Shown: positions 37,013 through 46,652 of the stretch, piece after piece
How positions within the stretch are numbered: the stretch's first letter is position 1
Layout of the letters: each line of letters begins with the position of its first letter
Assembly: GCA_947503265.1 (NCBI GenBank)
Contig: CANNDC010000001.1
Location: forward strand, 186,001-250,000
DNA: 64,000 nt
Origin: an uncultured Alteromonadaceae bacterium
GTDB lineage: Bacteria; Pseudomonadota; Gammaproteobacteria; Enterobacterales; Alteromonadaceae
Direction of reading: 5' to 3'
Position numbers and translations under genes: made by a program
Notes under the pieces: generated by a model
The model's input: only the letters and a program-made list of their open reading frames with translations
Databases searched by the model: none
Told to the model about the DNA's origin: nothing

Positions 37013-37597
37013 ATGACACAGAATACTATTTCCAATGATAATAGAAGAGCATTTTTACAGCGACTCGGTGGCGTTTTAGGCGCAGCCACTGTTGCATCTT
37101 TAACGGCCGGTACTCATCTGAATGTCGCCTTTGCATACTCGCCGCAAACTGACAGTGCTAGCAAGGCTGGCAAGGTGTTTAGCCTGACTCAGATGAAAAT
37201 TTTAGCCAGTGTTGCGGATACAATTTTACCCAGAACCAACACGCCAGGCGCTTTCGACTTAGATTGTCACGGCTTTGTCGATCATCAGTTAGCAACCTGT
37301 TTTAGCAAAGAAGCAACCAAACCTTACCTATCCGCTGTGAATTTATTCGACGAATCCTTCACCACCCTCGCGCCAGACGCTAGACAAAAAGCTTTGATGG
37401 ATTTAGAGGCAGGTAAAGGATTTGATGAAAACCAGCAAAATGATTTCAGGGCCCTAAAATCGTTAATAGTATTTGGTTATTTCACCTCCGAATATGGCGC
37501 ATCGAAGGCGCTTCGCTATGATGCCGTTCCCGGCGGTTTCAAATCTATACCCTACAAACCGGGTGATAAGGGATGGGGCAATTTTGCCTATTACTAG
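37013..37597 (+). CDS. Tat-exported gluconate 2-dehydrogenase subunit 3-like protein
   Basis: 194 residues from ATG 37013; an in-frame TTG at 37001 is less likely. The N-terminus has a twin-arginine motif NRRAFLQRLGG followed by a hydrophobic stretch, so it should leave through the Tat pathway. The body (VADTILPRTNTPGAFD) matches the small subunit of FAD-linked membrane dehydrogenases. It is the partner and probable export escort of the GMC subunit 37 nt downstream. Confidence 0.88.
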   Translation: MTQNTISNDNRRAFLQRLGGVLGAATVASLTAGTHLNVAFAYSPQTDSASKAGKVFSLTQMKILASVADTILPRTNTPGAFDLDCHGFVDHQLATCFSKEATKPYLSAVNLFDESFTTLAPDARQKALMDLEAGKGFDENQQNDFRALKSLIVFGYFTSEYGASKALRYDAVPGGFKSIPYKPGDKGWGNFAYY

Positions 37598-37634
37598 TCG
37601 CTTGTTTCGGTTAACCAAATTTAGAGTTTAGAAA

Positions 37635-39374
37635 ATGAATAAAGACATTTACATTAAAGAAGACAATAACAAGTTCGACGTACTCATTGTCGGTTCGGGT
37701 ATTACTGGTGGTTTCGCTGCAAAAGAGTTTTGCGAGCGAGGATTTAACACCCTTATGATTGAACGGGGCCGAGTGGTAGAGCATAGAGTCGATTATCCCG
37801 GAGAAGGTAAGCCGGTTTGGGATTATGACAATCGCATGAAAGTCGATAACTTGTTGGCTGAGCAGCAGCATAAAATTCAAAAAGATTGCTATGCGTTTCA
37901 TGATGGAACCAAGCACTTCTTTGGCAATGACCGTGACCTTCCATACCAAACCGCAGAAGGCACAGATTTTCGATGGATACGTGCCAATCAATTGGGTGGT
38001 AAGTCATTATTGTGGCATCGCCAAAGTTATCGCATGTGTCCAGATGACTTCCTAGCCAATAAACGCGACGGTCATGGTAACGACTGGCCTATCCGTTATA
38101 ACGATTTGACTAAATGGTATAGCTATGTAGAAAAGTTTGTAGGTATTAGTGGCAATGCAGATGGTTTGGCTAACTTGCCCGATAGTGAGTTTTTACCTCC
38201 GTTTGAAATGCTCAAACCAGAACAAGATATCAAAGCTGCGGTTGAAAAGGCCTTTCCCGATAGACATTTGATTATGGGCCGCACAGCACATTTAACCAAG
38301 CCAACAACATTGCATATGCAATTAGGTCGGGTGCAATGTCAGGCTCGTAACGAATGTCAAAAAGGATGCTCTTTTGGCGCGTATTTTTCCACTCAAAGCG
38401 CAACTTTACCTGCAGCAGCAAGAACCAATAACCTGAGTATTGCTGCCAATAGCGTTGTTCACAGTTTGATTTATGATGAAAAAACTAATCGTGTGAAAGG
38501 GGTTCGTGTCATAGATAACGAAGATTTATCGACAAGAGAGTATTTTGCAGATGTGGTGTTCTTATGTGCCAGTACTGTGGGTAGTACACAGATTTTACTG
38601 AATTCTAAGTCGAAGAAATTCCCCAATGGATTGGCTAATTCGTCAGGTGTCTTGGGTCATTATTTGATGGATCACAACTACAACGCGCGTGCGAGCGGCG
38701 ACTTGGAAGGATATGAGGACGAGTTTTTTAAAGGAAGACGTCCTACGGGTTGTTACATGCCGAATTTTCAGAGTCGACCTGAGACTTATGCGAAAGGCTA
38801 CAAACGGGGTTATGCCTATGGCATGTCTGCTTATCGAAGTGATTGGCGCGGTATGGCCGGGCAAGATGGTATCGGCGCAGACTTCAAAGACAAGCTTACA
38901 AAACCGGGTAAATGGGGGGCAGGATTTTATGCTCAAGGTGAAATGTTACCTGAGTTTGATAACCACATGTCACTGCATCCGACTAAGAAAGACAAATGGG
39001 GAATTCCACAAATCGTTTTCAACGCCAAATACGGTGCCAATGAAAATGCCATGATGGATGATGCAGCTGAGCAAGGCGTTAAAATGCTCGAAGCAGCAGG
39101 TTGCACCAATGTGCAAGGATCTACTAGCTATCAATATCCCAATCGTGCTCCGGGAATCGCTATTCATGAGGTGGGCACTGCACGTATGGGGCGGGACGCC
39201 AAGACATCCGTTTTAAATGGTTATTGTCAGGCTCACGACATTCCCAATCTGTTTGTACCTGATGGATCTTCGTTCAGCTCATCGGGTACGGTCAACCCTT
39301 CATTGACGTTTATGGCGCTGACAGTCAGGGCTGTGGATTACTATGCCAAGGAAAGAAAAGCAGGAAGAATTTAG
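37635..39374 (+). CDS. GMC-family FAD-dependent sugar/alcohol dehydrogenase, large subunit
   Basis: 579 residues. The N-terminal dinucleotide-binding fold is VLIVGSGITGGFAAKEFCERG; the C-terminal GMC domain has HEVGTARMG and the active-site region SGTVNPSLTFMAL. It has no signal peptide, which fits piggy-back export with the Tat-signal subunit upstream. It likely oxidises a sugar or sugar acid in the periplasm. No cytochrome c subunit follows, so the electron acceptor is unknown. Confidence 0.9.
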   Translation: MNKDIYIKEDNNKFDVLIVGSGITGGFAAKEFCERGFNTLMIERGRVVEHRVDYPGEGKPVWDYDNRMKVDNLLAEQQHKIQKDCYAFHDGTKHFFGNDRDLPYQTAEGTDFRWIRANQLGGKSLLWHRQSYRMCPDDFLANKRDGHGNDWPIRYNDLTKWYSYVEKFVGISGNADGLANLPDSEFLPPFEMLKPEQDIKAAVEKAFPDRHLIMGRTAHLTKPTTLHMQLGRVQCQARNECQKGCSFGAYFSTQSATLPAAARTNNLSIAANSVVHSLIYDEKTNRVKGVRVIDNEDLSTREYFADVVFLCASTVGSTQILLNSKSKKFPNGLANSSGVLGHYLMDHNYNARASGDLEGYEDEFFKGRRPTGCYMPNFQSRPETYAKGYKRGYAYGMSAYRSDWRGMAGQDGIGADFKDKLTKPGKWGAGFYAQGEMLPEFDNHMSLHPTKKDKWGIPQIVFNAKYGANENAMMDDAAEQGVKMLEAAGCTNVQGSTSYQYPNRAPGIAIHEVGTARMGRDAKTSVLNGYCQAHDIPNLFVPDGSSFSSSGTVNPSLTFMALTVRAVDYYAKERKAGRI

Positions 39375-39427
39375 GGTCAGTTGACCTTTGCTGTATGAAT
39401 TTTGTTCTACAACGTGGTTGCCATCTA

Positions 39428-39507
39428 GTGCGCCTTCTGATCGCGGCGCTGATTTGAAAGCCTAGTGGTTCTAAGCTAAAAATCAGCAACTCAGAGCAGG
39501 AGGCGCT
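39428..39507. repeat. Long imperfect inverted repeat (about 80-nt hairpin)
   Basis: A left arm starting GCGCCTTCTG (39430 on) and ending GCTGATTT (39455) is complementary, with several mismatches and one 1-nt shift, to a right arm from AAATCAGC (39479) to AGGAGGCGCT. Inner AGCCTAG/CTAAGCT extends the fold. It lies 54 nt after the GMC gene. It could be a terminator-like structure, a non-coding RNA or a small mobile repeat. Confidence 0.5.
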
Positions 39508-39640
39508 TAGGACGAACCCGAGGGGCAGTGTTTGTGCATCAATAGCTGGCCTATTGCAAACAAATTTAACGCACTTATAGGGAAAAGAAATAGGGAAAAA
39601 TAGTAGCTAGAACGCAAGTTGTTATCCCAAGTTGAGATTA

Positions 39641-40342
39641 TTAACCTGTGTAGATTTTATCAGCCTGATTGAATAGTACCCAAGAGGTTAGAATGTATTT
39701 ATCGTTCGACTTGGGTACGCAACCTCTATGGGTGTGGGTAAAGTAACCTGGAGCGATAACCATAGTGCCGGCTTTAGGTTGAATAGACCGGTTTTGATAG
39801 TAAAAATCGGTCGTTCCACCGTCTTCAACATCATTCAAATAGAACATGAACAATAACATTCTATGCAAGGCATCGTTTGCGCCGGGTTGCGGATAAACTT
39901 CTGAATGCCAATATGGATACCCGCCGCTTCCTACCTGATATTTTTGCGCATTGATATTGCCAATACGAAATAGATACTGAACCAAATTAGGTAGATTCGG
40001 TTTGCCTACTTGTTCAAAGTTGTCTTGGGTTAGTTTAACCGGCTTGCCTGTAGTGGGATCTGCCACCGTCAAACCAATTGGCCCAATGAGCGCAAAATAA
40101 TACTTCTCGAAATATGCCATTAAATGCTGTGAAACTATGGGCAATAATTCCGCATATTCTTGCTTAAACTCGGGAAACTGAGCGACTGATACGTCTAGGC
40201 TACGCTTTTTATCAGTATCAATGCCACCGCCTGTTTTTCCAGGTTGGGTGTTTTGGCTGCTTTCGAATTTTTCCATAAATCGTTGGCAAAGATTTCGGCT
40301 AAGGGCGCCTTCAATTACTTCTATAAAATCGTTATCTGCCAT
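39641..40342 (-). CDS. 2-oxoglutarate/Fe(II) oxygenase-like protein
   Basis: 233 residues. A jelly-roll dioxygenase pattern is seen, with iron-ligand candidates His and Glu in YWHSEVYP and His in YFTHTHRG, then an Arg/Lys region for 2-oxoglutarate. The HxE form, in place of the common HxD, is noted. The substrate is unknown. It is the last of three same-strand genes after uvrA and the thioesterase, with gaps of 9 and 14 nt. Confidence 0.75.
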   Translation of the reverse strand: MADNDFIEVIEGALSRNLCQRFMEKFESSQNTQPGKTGGGIDTDKKRSLDVSVAQFPEFKQEYAELLPIVSQHLMAYFEKYYFALIGPIGLTVADPTTGKPVKLTQDNFEQVGKPNLPNLVQYLFRIGNINAQKYQVGSGGYPYWHSEVYPQPGANDALHRMLLFMFYLNDVEDGGTTDFYYQNRSIQPKAGTMVIAPGYFTHTHRGCVPKSNDKYILTSWVLFNQADKIYTG

Positions 40343-40356
40343 GTGTTTATCTGCTC

Positions 40357-40773
40357 TTATTGCAACTGTTTTTCGTTATTTGACTCGCACCAATGTTCGG
40401 ATAGTTGCTTGCTTTCGTTATCTGATATCGCTATCGATTTATTCGCTTTGTAATCAAATTTCACCATAGTGGTTGTGCCTGTTGCGCACTTCTTACCGTC
40501 TTGCCACACTTCTTGGTACGTATCGAAGGAACTGCCACCGATTCGCGAGACATAAGTACGAATTTCGACAGCTTTACCCAGAAACATTTGGGCGAGAAAG
40601 TCGATTTTGTAACTCGCCAGTATCAAAGGCCAGTTATGCACATCTAAAGAAGGTGTAAAAATACGAAATATCGGTTCACGACCTGTTTCAAACCAGCCCG
40701 CAACCACAGTATTGCTGACGTGAGCAAGGGCATCGGTTTCGTAAAATCTTACGTTAAAGTTTTCCTTGAGCAT
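40357..40773 (-). CDS. Hotdog-fold acyl-CoA thioesterase
   Basis: 138 residues, 4HBT family (YbgC/FadM-like). The signature RFYETDALAHVSNTVVAGWFE has the Asp and His/Asn positions used by the family, and GWFETGRE carries the helix acid. It hydrolyses acyl-CoA thioesters in the cytoplasm. It begins 9 nt after uvrA on the same strand. Confidence 0.87.
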   Translation of the reverse strand: MLKENFNVRFYETDALAHVSNTVVAGWFETGREPIFRIFTPSLDVHNWPLILASYKIDFLAQMFLGKAVEIRTYVSRIGGSSFDTYQEVWQDGKKCATGTTTMVKFDYKANKSIAISDNESKQLSEHWCESNNEKQLQ

Positions 40774-40782
40774 AACTATCTC

Positions 40783-43614
40783 TTAGGCCTTGTCCAACAT
40801 AGGTTTAAGGAAATGTGCGGTGTGTGACGCTTTTACTTCACACACCTCTTCAGGTGTTCCTTGAGCGATAATTTGACCACCGCCAGATCCCCCTTCTGGT
40901 CCAAGATCGATAATCCAGTCTGCGGTTTTAACCACGTCTAGATTGTGTTCGATGACCACAACCGTGTTGCCGTGATCTCTCAGTCTATGCAAGACCTGCA
41001 ACAATTGTTTGATATCGTGGAAATGCAATCCAGTAGTGGGTTCATCGAGAATATACAAGGTTTGGCCAGTGTCCCGCTTGGACAACTCTTTGGCTAGTTT
41101 TACGCGTTGGGCTTCACCACCTGAAAGTGTGGTAGCAGATTGCCCCAACCGAATATAAGACAGTCCTACATCCATCAAGGTTTGCAACTTACGGGAAATT
41201 GCCGGAATAGCATCAAAGAACTCGCGAGCTTCTTCCACCGTCATATTAAGCACTTGGTTGATATTTTTATTTTTGTAGGTGACTTCTAAGGTTTCTCGAT
41301 TATAACGCTTACTTTTACACACATCACAAGGCACATAAACATCAGGAAGGAAGTGCATTTCAACCTTGATCACGCCATCGCCCTGACAGGCTTCACAGCG
41401 TCCACCTTTGACATTGAAACTAAATCGACCGGGTTTGTACCCGCGAGATCTTGCTTCCTGAGTTCCGGCAAACATTTCGCGAATCGGGGTAAATATTCCT
41501 GCGTAAGTGGCTGGATTAGATCGTGGTGTGCGGCCTATTGGACTTTGATCGATATCAACCACTTTGTCCAACTGATCCATGCCCGAAATGGTTTTGTAAG
41601 GTGAGGGTTCACCCGTTGTCGCGCCATTCAGTTCATGATGGGCAATTTTATAAAAAGTATCGTTAATTAACGTCGATTTACCTGACCCCGATACGCCAGT
41701 AACACAGGTCATTAAACCTACTGGAATACTCAGATCTACTTCTTTTAAATTGTTGCCTGTAGCGCCCGTTAATCTGACCCATTTGTCATCTTTATTCGGC
41801 GTTCTTTGCGCTGGAATCTCAATCTTTTCCCTTCCAGAAAGGTATTTTCCAGTAAGTGATTGCTCACTCTTTAATATGTCATCTAAGGTGCCTTCAGCAA
41901 CGATTTCACCACCGTGTACACCAGCACCCGGGCCGATATCTATAACATAGTCTGCTTCTTTGATGGCGTCTTCATCGTGTTCTACTACTATGACGGTATT
42001 GCCAAGGTCGCGTAAATGACGCAAGGTTTTTAGCAGTCGCTCGTTGTCGCGTTGGTGCAATCCAATGGAGGGTTCATCTAGTACATACATGACGCCTACC
42101 AAACCCGCACCTATCTGGCTGGCAAGGCGGATACGCTGAGCCTCACCACCCGATAGCGTATCGGCGCTTCTCGACATAGATAAATAATTTAAGCCGACGT
42201 TGACCAGAAAACTCAAGCGATCATTGATTTCTTTGAGGATCTTTTCTGCTATTTGCCCTTTTTGACCGCTCAATTCGAGGCTGTTAAAGAATTCCAATGC
42301 ATCAGCAATGGACATTTCAGTGATAGTTGGCAAAGTCGTTTTACCCAAAAAGACATTGCGCGCTTCAAGTCTTAGACGTGTGCCACCACAATTGTTGCAA
42401 TGCTGCTGACTCAAGTATTTGGCCAGTTCTTCGCGTACTGCGTTTGACTCGGTTTCACGAAAACGCCTTTCCATGTTGGGAATAATTCCCTCGAAGGGAT
42501 GCTTGCGTTCCATGATATCGCCGCGGTCATTGATATATTTGAACTTAATTGAAGTCCCTTTGCTGCCGTATAAAACGATATCTTGAGCTTTTTTATCCAG
42601 TTCAGCGAATGGTGTGGTTAAGCTAAAATCATAGTGATCGCCTACGGCTTGTAACATCTGGAAATAATAGTAACTGCGCTTATCCCAGCCTCTAATTGCA
42701 CCACCGGACAAACTCAGTTCATCGTTGCTGACCAATCGAAGTGGGTCGAAAAACTGCTTAGTTCCCAAACCATCGCAGGTTTGGCAAGCGCCAGCTGGGT
42801 TATTGAACGAAAATAGTCTGGGTTCAAGTTCAGACATGCTGTAACCACAGTGCGGGCAGGCGAAATTAGCTGAAAAAACCAGCTCGTCTTTGTCGGCCTC
42901 ATCCATAAATGCGACTTTGGCTGTGCCGCCAGATAACTGCAACGCTGTTTCGAATGATTCAGACAAACGTAAGGCTAAGTCTTCTCTGACTTTAAATCTG
43001 TCTACCACGACTTCTATGGTGTGTTTCTTATGCAGGTCCAGCTCGGGTGGATCGGATAAATCACAGACGTTACCATCAATTCTGGCACGTATGTAACCCT
43101 GTGCAGCAAGTCCTTCAAGGGTTTTTAAGTGTTCCCCTTTACGTTCTTGAACGACAGGCGCGACCAACATTAATTTGGTGCTCTCAGGCATTTCCAACAC
43201 CCTATCTACCATTTGACTTACTGTCTGTGCCGCTAGGGGAACATGGTGAGTAGGGCAGCGAGGTTCGCCTACACGGGCATATAATAATCTTAGGTAGTCA
43301 TAGATTTCGGTGATTGTGCCCACAGTCGATCGGGGATTATGTGACGTCGATTTTTGCTCAATGGAAATGGCTGGAGATAGCCCTTCGATGTGATCAACAT
43401 CTGGTTTCTCCATCATCGATAGAAATTGTCTGGCATAGGCAGACAAAGACTCCACATATCGGCGTTGTCCCTCAGCATATAAGGTATCAAAAGCCAAAGA
43501 AGATTTACCTGAACCAGACAGTCCAGTAATCACAATCAACTTATCTCTAGGCAAGGTGATATTAATATTTTTGAGGTTGTGCGTGCGTGCACCGCGTACT
43601 TCGATTTTATCCAT
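40783..43614 (-). CDS. uvrA: Excinuclease ABC subunit A
   Basis: 943 residues from ATG 43614 ([17 protein letters not shown], the universal UvrA start); an in-frame TTG at 43638 would add eight residues. Two ABC ATPase halves carry Walker A sequences [14 protein letters not shown] and [14 protein letters not shown] and LSGGEAQR signatures. Zinc-finger cysteines are in CPHCGYS/CQTCDG and [15 protein letters not shown]. It scans DNA for damage in nucleotide excision repair. I found no convincing LexA box upstream. Confidence 0.97.
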   Translation of the reverse strand: MDKIEVRGARTHNLKNINITLPRDKLIVITGLSGSGKSSLAFDTLYAEGQRRYVESLSAYARQFLSMMEKPDVDHIEGLSPAISIEQKSTSHNPRSTVGTITEIYDYLRLLYARVGEPRCPTHHVPLAAQTVSQMVDRVLEMPESTKLMLVAPVVQERKGEHLKTLEGLAAQGYIRARIDGNVCDLSDPPELDLHKKHTIEVVVDRFKVREDLALRLSESFETALQLSGGTAKVAFMDEADKDELVFSANFACPHCGYSMSELEPRLFSFNNPAGACQTCDGLGTKQFFDPLRLVSNDELSLSGGAIRGWDKRSYYYFQMLQAVGDHYDFSLTTPFAELDKKAQDIVLYGSKGTSIKFKYINDRGDIMERKHPFEGIIPNMERRFRETESNAVREELAKYLSQQHCNNCGGTRLRLEARNVFLGKTTLPTITEMSIADALEFFNSLELSGQKGQIAEKILKEINDRLSFLVNVGLNYLSMSRSADTLSGGEAQRIRLASQIGAGLVGVMYVLDEPSIGLHQRDNERLLKTLRHLRDLGNTVIVVEHDEDAIKEADYVIDIGPGAGVHGGEIVAEGTLDDILKSEQSLTGKYLSGREKIEIPAQRTPNKDDKWVRLTGATGNNLKEVDLSIPVGLMTCVTGVSGSGKSTLINDTFYKIAHHELNGATTGEPSPYKTISGMDQLDKVVDIDQSPIGRTPRSNPATYAGIFTPIREMFAGTQEARSRGYKPGRFSFNVKGGRCEACQGDGVIKVEMHFLPDVYVPCDVCKSKRYNRETLEVTYKNKNINQVLNMTVEEAREFFDAIPAISRKLQTLMDVGLSYIRLGQSATTLSGGEAQRVKLAKELSKRDTGQTLYILDEPTTGLHFHDIKQLLQVLHRLRDHGNTVVVIEHNLDVVKTADWIIDLGPEGGSGGGQIIAQGTPEEVCEVKASHTAHFLKPMLDKA

Positions 43615-43791
43615 TGAAATTGAATGTCGCCTGAGCAAAAGGAGAAGTATTACATACTATGAAAAAGAGCTCTATTGCGATCACGCTTTCTTGCAAAATT
43701 AACCTAGTGAATTCTATTCTGGTATTCATTGCTGTGCTAAACTCTGCGCCTATTTTTTGGACCTTGATGTATTAGAGATTAGTCAGCCGTT

Positions 43792-45138
43792 TTGAATGCA
43801 ATAGAACTTCGTGCCGCGATTTCCCTCGCCATTGTTTACGTATTAAGAATGCTTGGCCTATTTATGGTCATGCCTGTACTGGCAATTCTGGCGAAAGATT
43901 ATGCTGACTATTCAATCATTCTTGTTGGTATTGCCATTGGTGGCTACGGACTGACGCAGGCGATTTTACAAATCCCCATGGGCATGCTCTCAGATCGATT
44001 TGGACGCAAGCCCATTATTGTTGCAGGGCTAGTAGTGTTTTGTCTTGGCAGTGTAGTAGCTGCACTTGCTGATTCTATGTTGATGTTAGTGGTTGGCCGC
44101 CTGTTGCAAGGAGCAGGTGCAATCGCTGGGGCAATTATGGCCTTAGCCAGTGATGTTAGCCGCCAAAATCAACGTGCGAAAGTGATGGCTATCATAGGTA
44201 TCGCCATTGGGTTTTCCTTTTATCTGGCTGTTTTGCTTGGGCCAATTATCGCTAGTTATGCCGGTTTGCAGGGGATTTTCATGGTCACTGCTGTGTTTGC
44301 GGCGTTATGTGTTCCCCTTGTTTGGTGGCTAGTACCTAATCCAACACAAGTCGCACCAAGCGGTGACACACTACCAGTGTTGTCTGATATTGGACGGCTG
44401 TTCAAAGATTCACAATTAGCTAGACTTAATCTAAGTGTGTGTTTATTGCATATGTTAATTACCTTGATGTTTGTGCAATTACCTCCTTTGTTCATACAAA
44501 GTGGCGTGCCTTTGAATGACCACTGGAGCCTATACTTACCTGTATTGATTTGTTCCATAATCGGCTTAAGCGTGCTGATGGGGCTGAATCGAAAAGTGTC
44601 TGTGAAGGCGTTAATGTTAGTTTCCTTGGCTTTGTTAATTGCCGCTTTTGTTGGCCTATTAAATGCGCAAACTAGCCTAATGTTAGCTGCATTTTTGGTG
44701 GTGTTCTTTACCGGGTTTAATTATCTGGAAGCAAATTTGCCCGCGTTAGTGTCTACCCTAGCACCCGCAGGTAAAAAAGGTTCAGCAATGGGCATGTACG
44801 CAAGTTTTCAGTTCTTTGGTGCATTTGCAGGCGGCATCTTATCTGGCGTTTTAAATCAATATTTCTCGGCACAGCTCGTTTTCGCTGTCGCAATCGCGAT
44901 TTGTGTTGTTTGGCTATTGCTATTGCTTGGACTAAAACCTTTGGGTGGTTTGAAGCGCTATTCGCTTTCACTCGAGAATGCAGATACGAACATTGACGTT
45001 ATCAATCAACAGTTAACAGAATTAGATGGGGTTGAGGACATCAAGCTAGTTAAAGAGCAAAATGTAGTTTACCTCAAGGTTAACAGCAACGAGTTTGAAC
45101 TCGCCAGAGCACATAAAATCATAGGTCAGATGCACTAG
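43792..45138 (+). CDS. yajR: YajR-like MFS transporter with C-terminal YAM domain
   Basis: 448 residues with twelve membrane segments and MFS motif A (GMLSDRFGRKP). The last ~60 residues (NIDVINQQLTELDGVEDIKL onward) form the soluble ferredoxin-like YAM domain seen in E. coli YajR. The start appears to be TTG 43792. Substrate not established. It is divergent from uvrA; in many relatives ssb follows directly, but here ssb is ~8.7 kb away. Confidence 0.85.
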   Translation: MNAIELRAAISLAIVYVLRMLGLFMVMPVLAILAKDYADYSIILVGIAIGGYGLTQAILQIPMGMLSDRFGRKPIIVAGLVVFCLGSVVAALADSMLMLVVGRLLQGAGAIAGAIMALASDVSRQNQRAKVMAIIGIAIGFSFYLAVLLGPIIASYAGLQGIFMVTAVFAALCVPLVWWLVPNPTQVAPSGDTLPVLSDIGRLFKDSQLARLNLSVCLLHMLITLMFVQLPPLFIQSGVPLNDHWSLYLPVLICSIIGLSVLMGLNRKVSVKALMLVSLALLIAAFVGLLNAQTSLMLAAFLVVFFTGFNYLEANLPALVSTLAPAGKKGSAMGMYASFQFFGAFAGGILSGVLNQYFSAQLVFAVAIAICVVWLLLLLGLKPLGGLKRYSLSLENADTNIDVINQQLTELDGVEDIKLVKEQNVVYLKVNSNEFELARAHKIIGQMH

Positions 45139-45211
45139 CTTAGACGTACTAGTTAAGACGCACTGATTAAGATCCACTAGCCCAGACGCACTGATTAAGA
45201 TCCACTAGCTC
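45128..45211. repeat. Six 14-bp tandem units overlapping the yajR stop codon
   Basis: Units of the form AGAYGCACTAGYTY start at 45128, 45142, 45156, 45170, 45184 and 45198. Units 3-4 and 5-6 form a near-exact 28-bp duplication. The first unit contains the last codons and the TAG stop of yajR, so the array seems to have grown from the gene's own 3' end. Confidence 0.88.
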
Positions 45212-45227
45212 AGACGTGACAGTCCTT

Positions 45228-46256
45228 TTAGTCAGGTTGTTTAGCACTACTTGAAATCAATTCAATAATTTTTTCTGGATGCTCCATCTGATACAGATGT
45301 GAACGACTATTTGTTTCTATGTATTCACTGTTTGGATTAAGCTTAACGAGTTCCTGATAGTAAGCTTTAGCATCTAATCTCCAATCCAAAAGCGACTTTT
45401 TCACCTTCTCATCTTCTGCTGACTCCGCATATTCCAATTCAAAGTCTGTGTCGAAAATGGTAATGGGTACCGATTTGGGCCAGTTTGTTTGCATTACTGT
45501 GTGCAAATCTCGGTGGTAAATGGCGATTTCTTTAAATAAGTTAATTTGATTGTTTAACGCTAAGCGGGCTTGAAACAGGGTGTCAAAATATTGCTTATCA
45601 AACTTATCTCCGCCGTTGATAAGTGCAAGTACCTTTTCCTGATCAGCAGCGTTCTTTTGCTTGACTCGTGGGGTGTATTTACCCGCCGAAATATAATCTA
45701 CATATTTCTCCAAATTATCTTTAAACGGCTTAGCATCTTCCACATATCGTGCGGAAGAAAAATCGGTAAGGGCATCAGGGTCAATCAACAAAGCTCGTTT
45801 AACGGCACCTTGATTGTCAGGTTTTTGTAGAAACAGTTGCAGTGATATATTACTGCTGGCAAAAGCAACAACAGTCGCGCTTTCAATATTAAATTGCCCG
45901 AATACGGCCTGAATGTCGGTTGCGAAATGGGCATAGCCAAGAGGATTGTTGGCGTTATCGGTGACTAAACTGGCTCTGTCGATAGCGATGACTCTGTGGG
46001 TTTCAGCCAACAAGGGTGCGAGACTCGCAAACCAAGCCGTATCTGAATGCCAACTCCCGTTGGGGCCTGATAACAACACAACCCAAGGAGCTTTGGAGTT
46101 TTCGACATTTCCCCAAAGGCCGACGTGAATATCATGTCCATCGACTTGCAGAATACGAGATTCTGCCTTTTTATCTGTTGCCAATGCATGTTGCGCCAAG
46201 ACGAAAGAATAGGTGACGGCCAGTACAGCAAGGGATCGTCTAATTGCAGTGAACAT
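45228..46256 (-). CDS. Secreted alpha/beta-hydrolase-like protein
   Basis: 342 residues. A signal peptide ends near AQHALAT. The fold is suggested by WVVLLSGPNGSWHSDTAW (oxyanion-type loop), HRVIAIDRASLV and a late His in SRSHLYQME. The expected GxSxG nucleophile elbow reads VVAFASSNIS, without either glycine, so catalysis is uncertain. It may be a diverged esterase or an inactive member. It is the first gene of the accessory block between yajR and ssb. Confidence 0.68.
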   Translation of the reverse strand: MFTAIRRSLAVLAVTYSFVLAQHALATDKKAESRILQVDGHDIHVGLWGNVENSKAPWVVLLSGPNGSWHSDTAWFASLAPLLAETHRVIAIDRASLVTDNANNPLGYAHFATDIQAVFGQFNIESATVVAFASSNISLQLFLQKPDNQGAVKRALLIDPDALTDFSSARYVEDAKPFKDNLEKYVDYISAGKYTPRVKQKNAADQEKVLALINGGDKFDKQYFDTLFQARLALNNQINLFKEIAIYHRDLHTVMQTNWPKSVPITIFDTDFELEYAESAEDEKVKKSLLDWRLDAKAYYQELVKLNPNSEYIETNSRSHLYQMEHPEKIIELISSSAKQPD

Positions 46257-46342
46257 GTTACGCGCCTTTTGTTATCTTTTTCGATCTATAACAATCTAAC
46301 TCAACCTAGTACTAAACAGCCAGAAAAGAATGTCTTGTTTCA

Positions 46343-46576
46343 TCAAAGAGAGCGCGCAACTGGTTTGCTGTTTTTGTACTCTAGCTTGGGCGCCGATTTT
46401 TTTGACGCTATCCATTGATTGAAATCTATCGCCGCTTTAAACAAATAAGCTAAAAGAATAGGCACGAGAAATACGCTAGATAGATACAACAAAGTTGATA
46501 GCTGCATAGGAAAAAGCGCAAGTTGCATCGCCATGGCTATCATGATCAAAATGGTAACGCTTAAAATACCTTTCAT
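46343..46576 (-). CDS. Small membrane protein, unknown
   Basis: 77 residues from ATG 46576, which has TAGGAAT upstream; a longer upstream frame would overlap the PEP-CTERM gene and is rejected. Two hydrophobic segments (ILSVTILIMIAMAMQLALF and LLYLSSVFLVPILLAYLF) precede a basic tail. It lies 76 nt after the PEP-CTERM gene and may be co-transcribed with it. No family recognised. Confidence 0.6.
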   Translation of the reverse strand: MKGILSVTILIMIAMAMQLALFPMQLSTLLYLSSVFLVPILLAYLFKAAIDFNQWIASKKSAPKLEYKNSKPVARSL

Positions 46577-46652
46577 TGTCTTATTCCTATGATTTAAAAA
46601 AAGAAGATATCGGCATTTGCCTAGAATCAATTGAAGACCTGCCCACGCCAGA

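Noticed and set aside
39428..39507. The long hairpin as an integron attC site
   Set aside because: There is no RYYYAAC/GTTRRRY core pair at its ends and no integron integrase or cassette array.
41353..43529. Open frames antisense to uvrA
   Set aside because: They lie wholly inside a certain, highly conserved gene and have low-complexity, family-free translations.
43639..43791. A LexA box for uvrA (CTGGTATTCATTGCTG near 43720)
   Set aside because: It resembles the E. coli uvrA site in its middle, but the right half reads CTG instead of CAG, so the dyad is broken.
45128..45211. The 14-bp repeats as a CRISPR array
   Set aside because: Units are contiguous with no spacers, and no cas genes are present.
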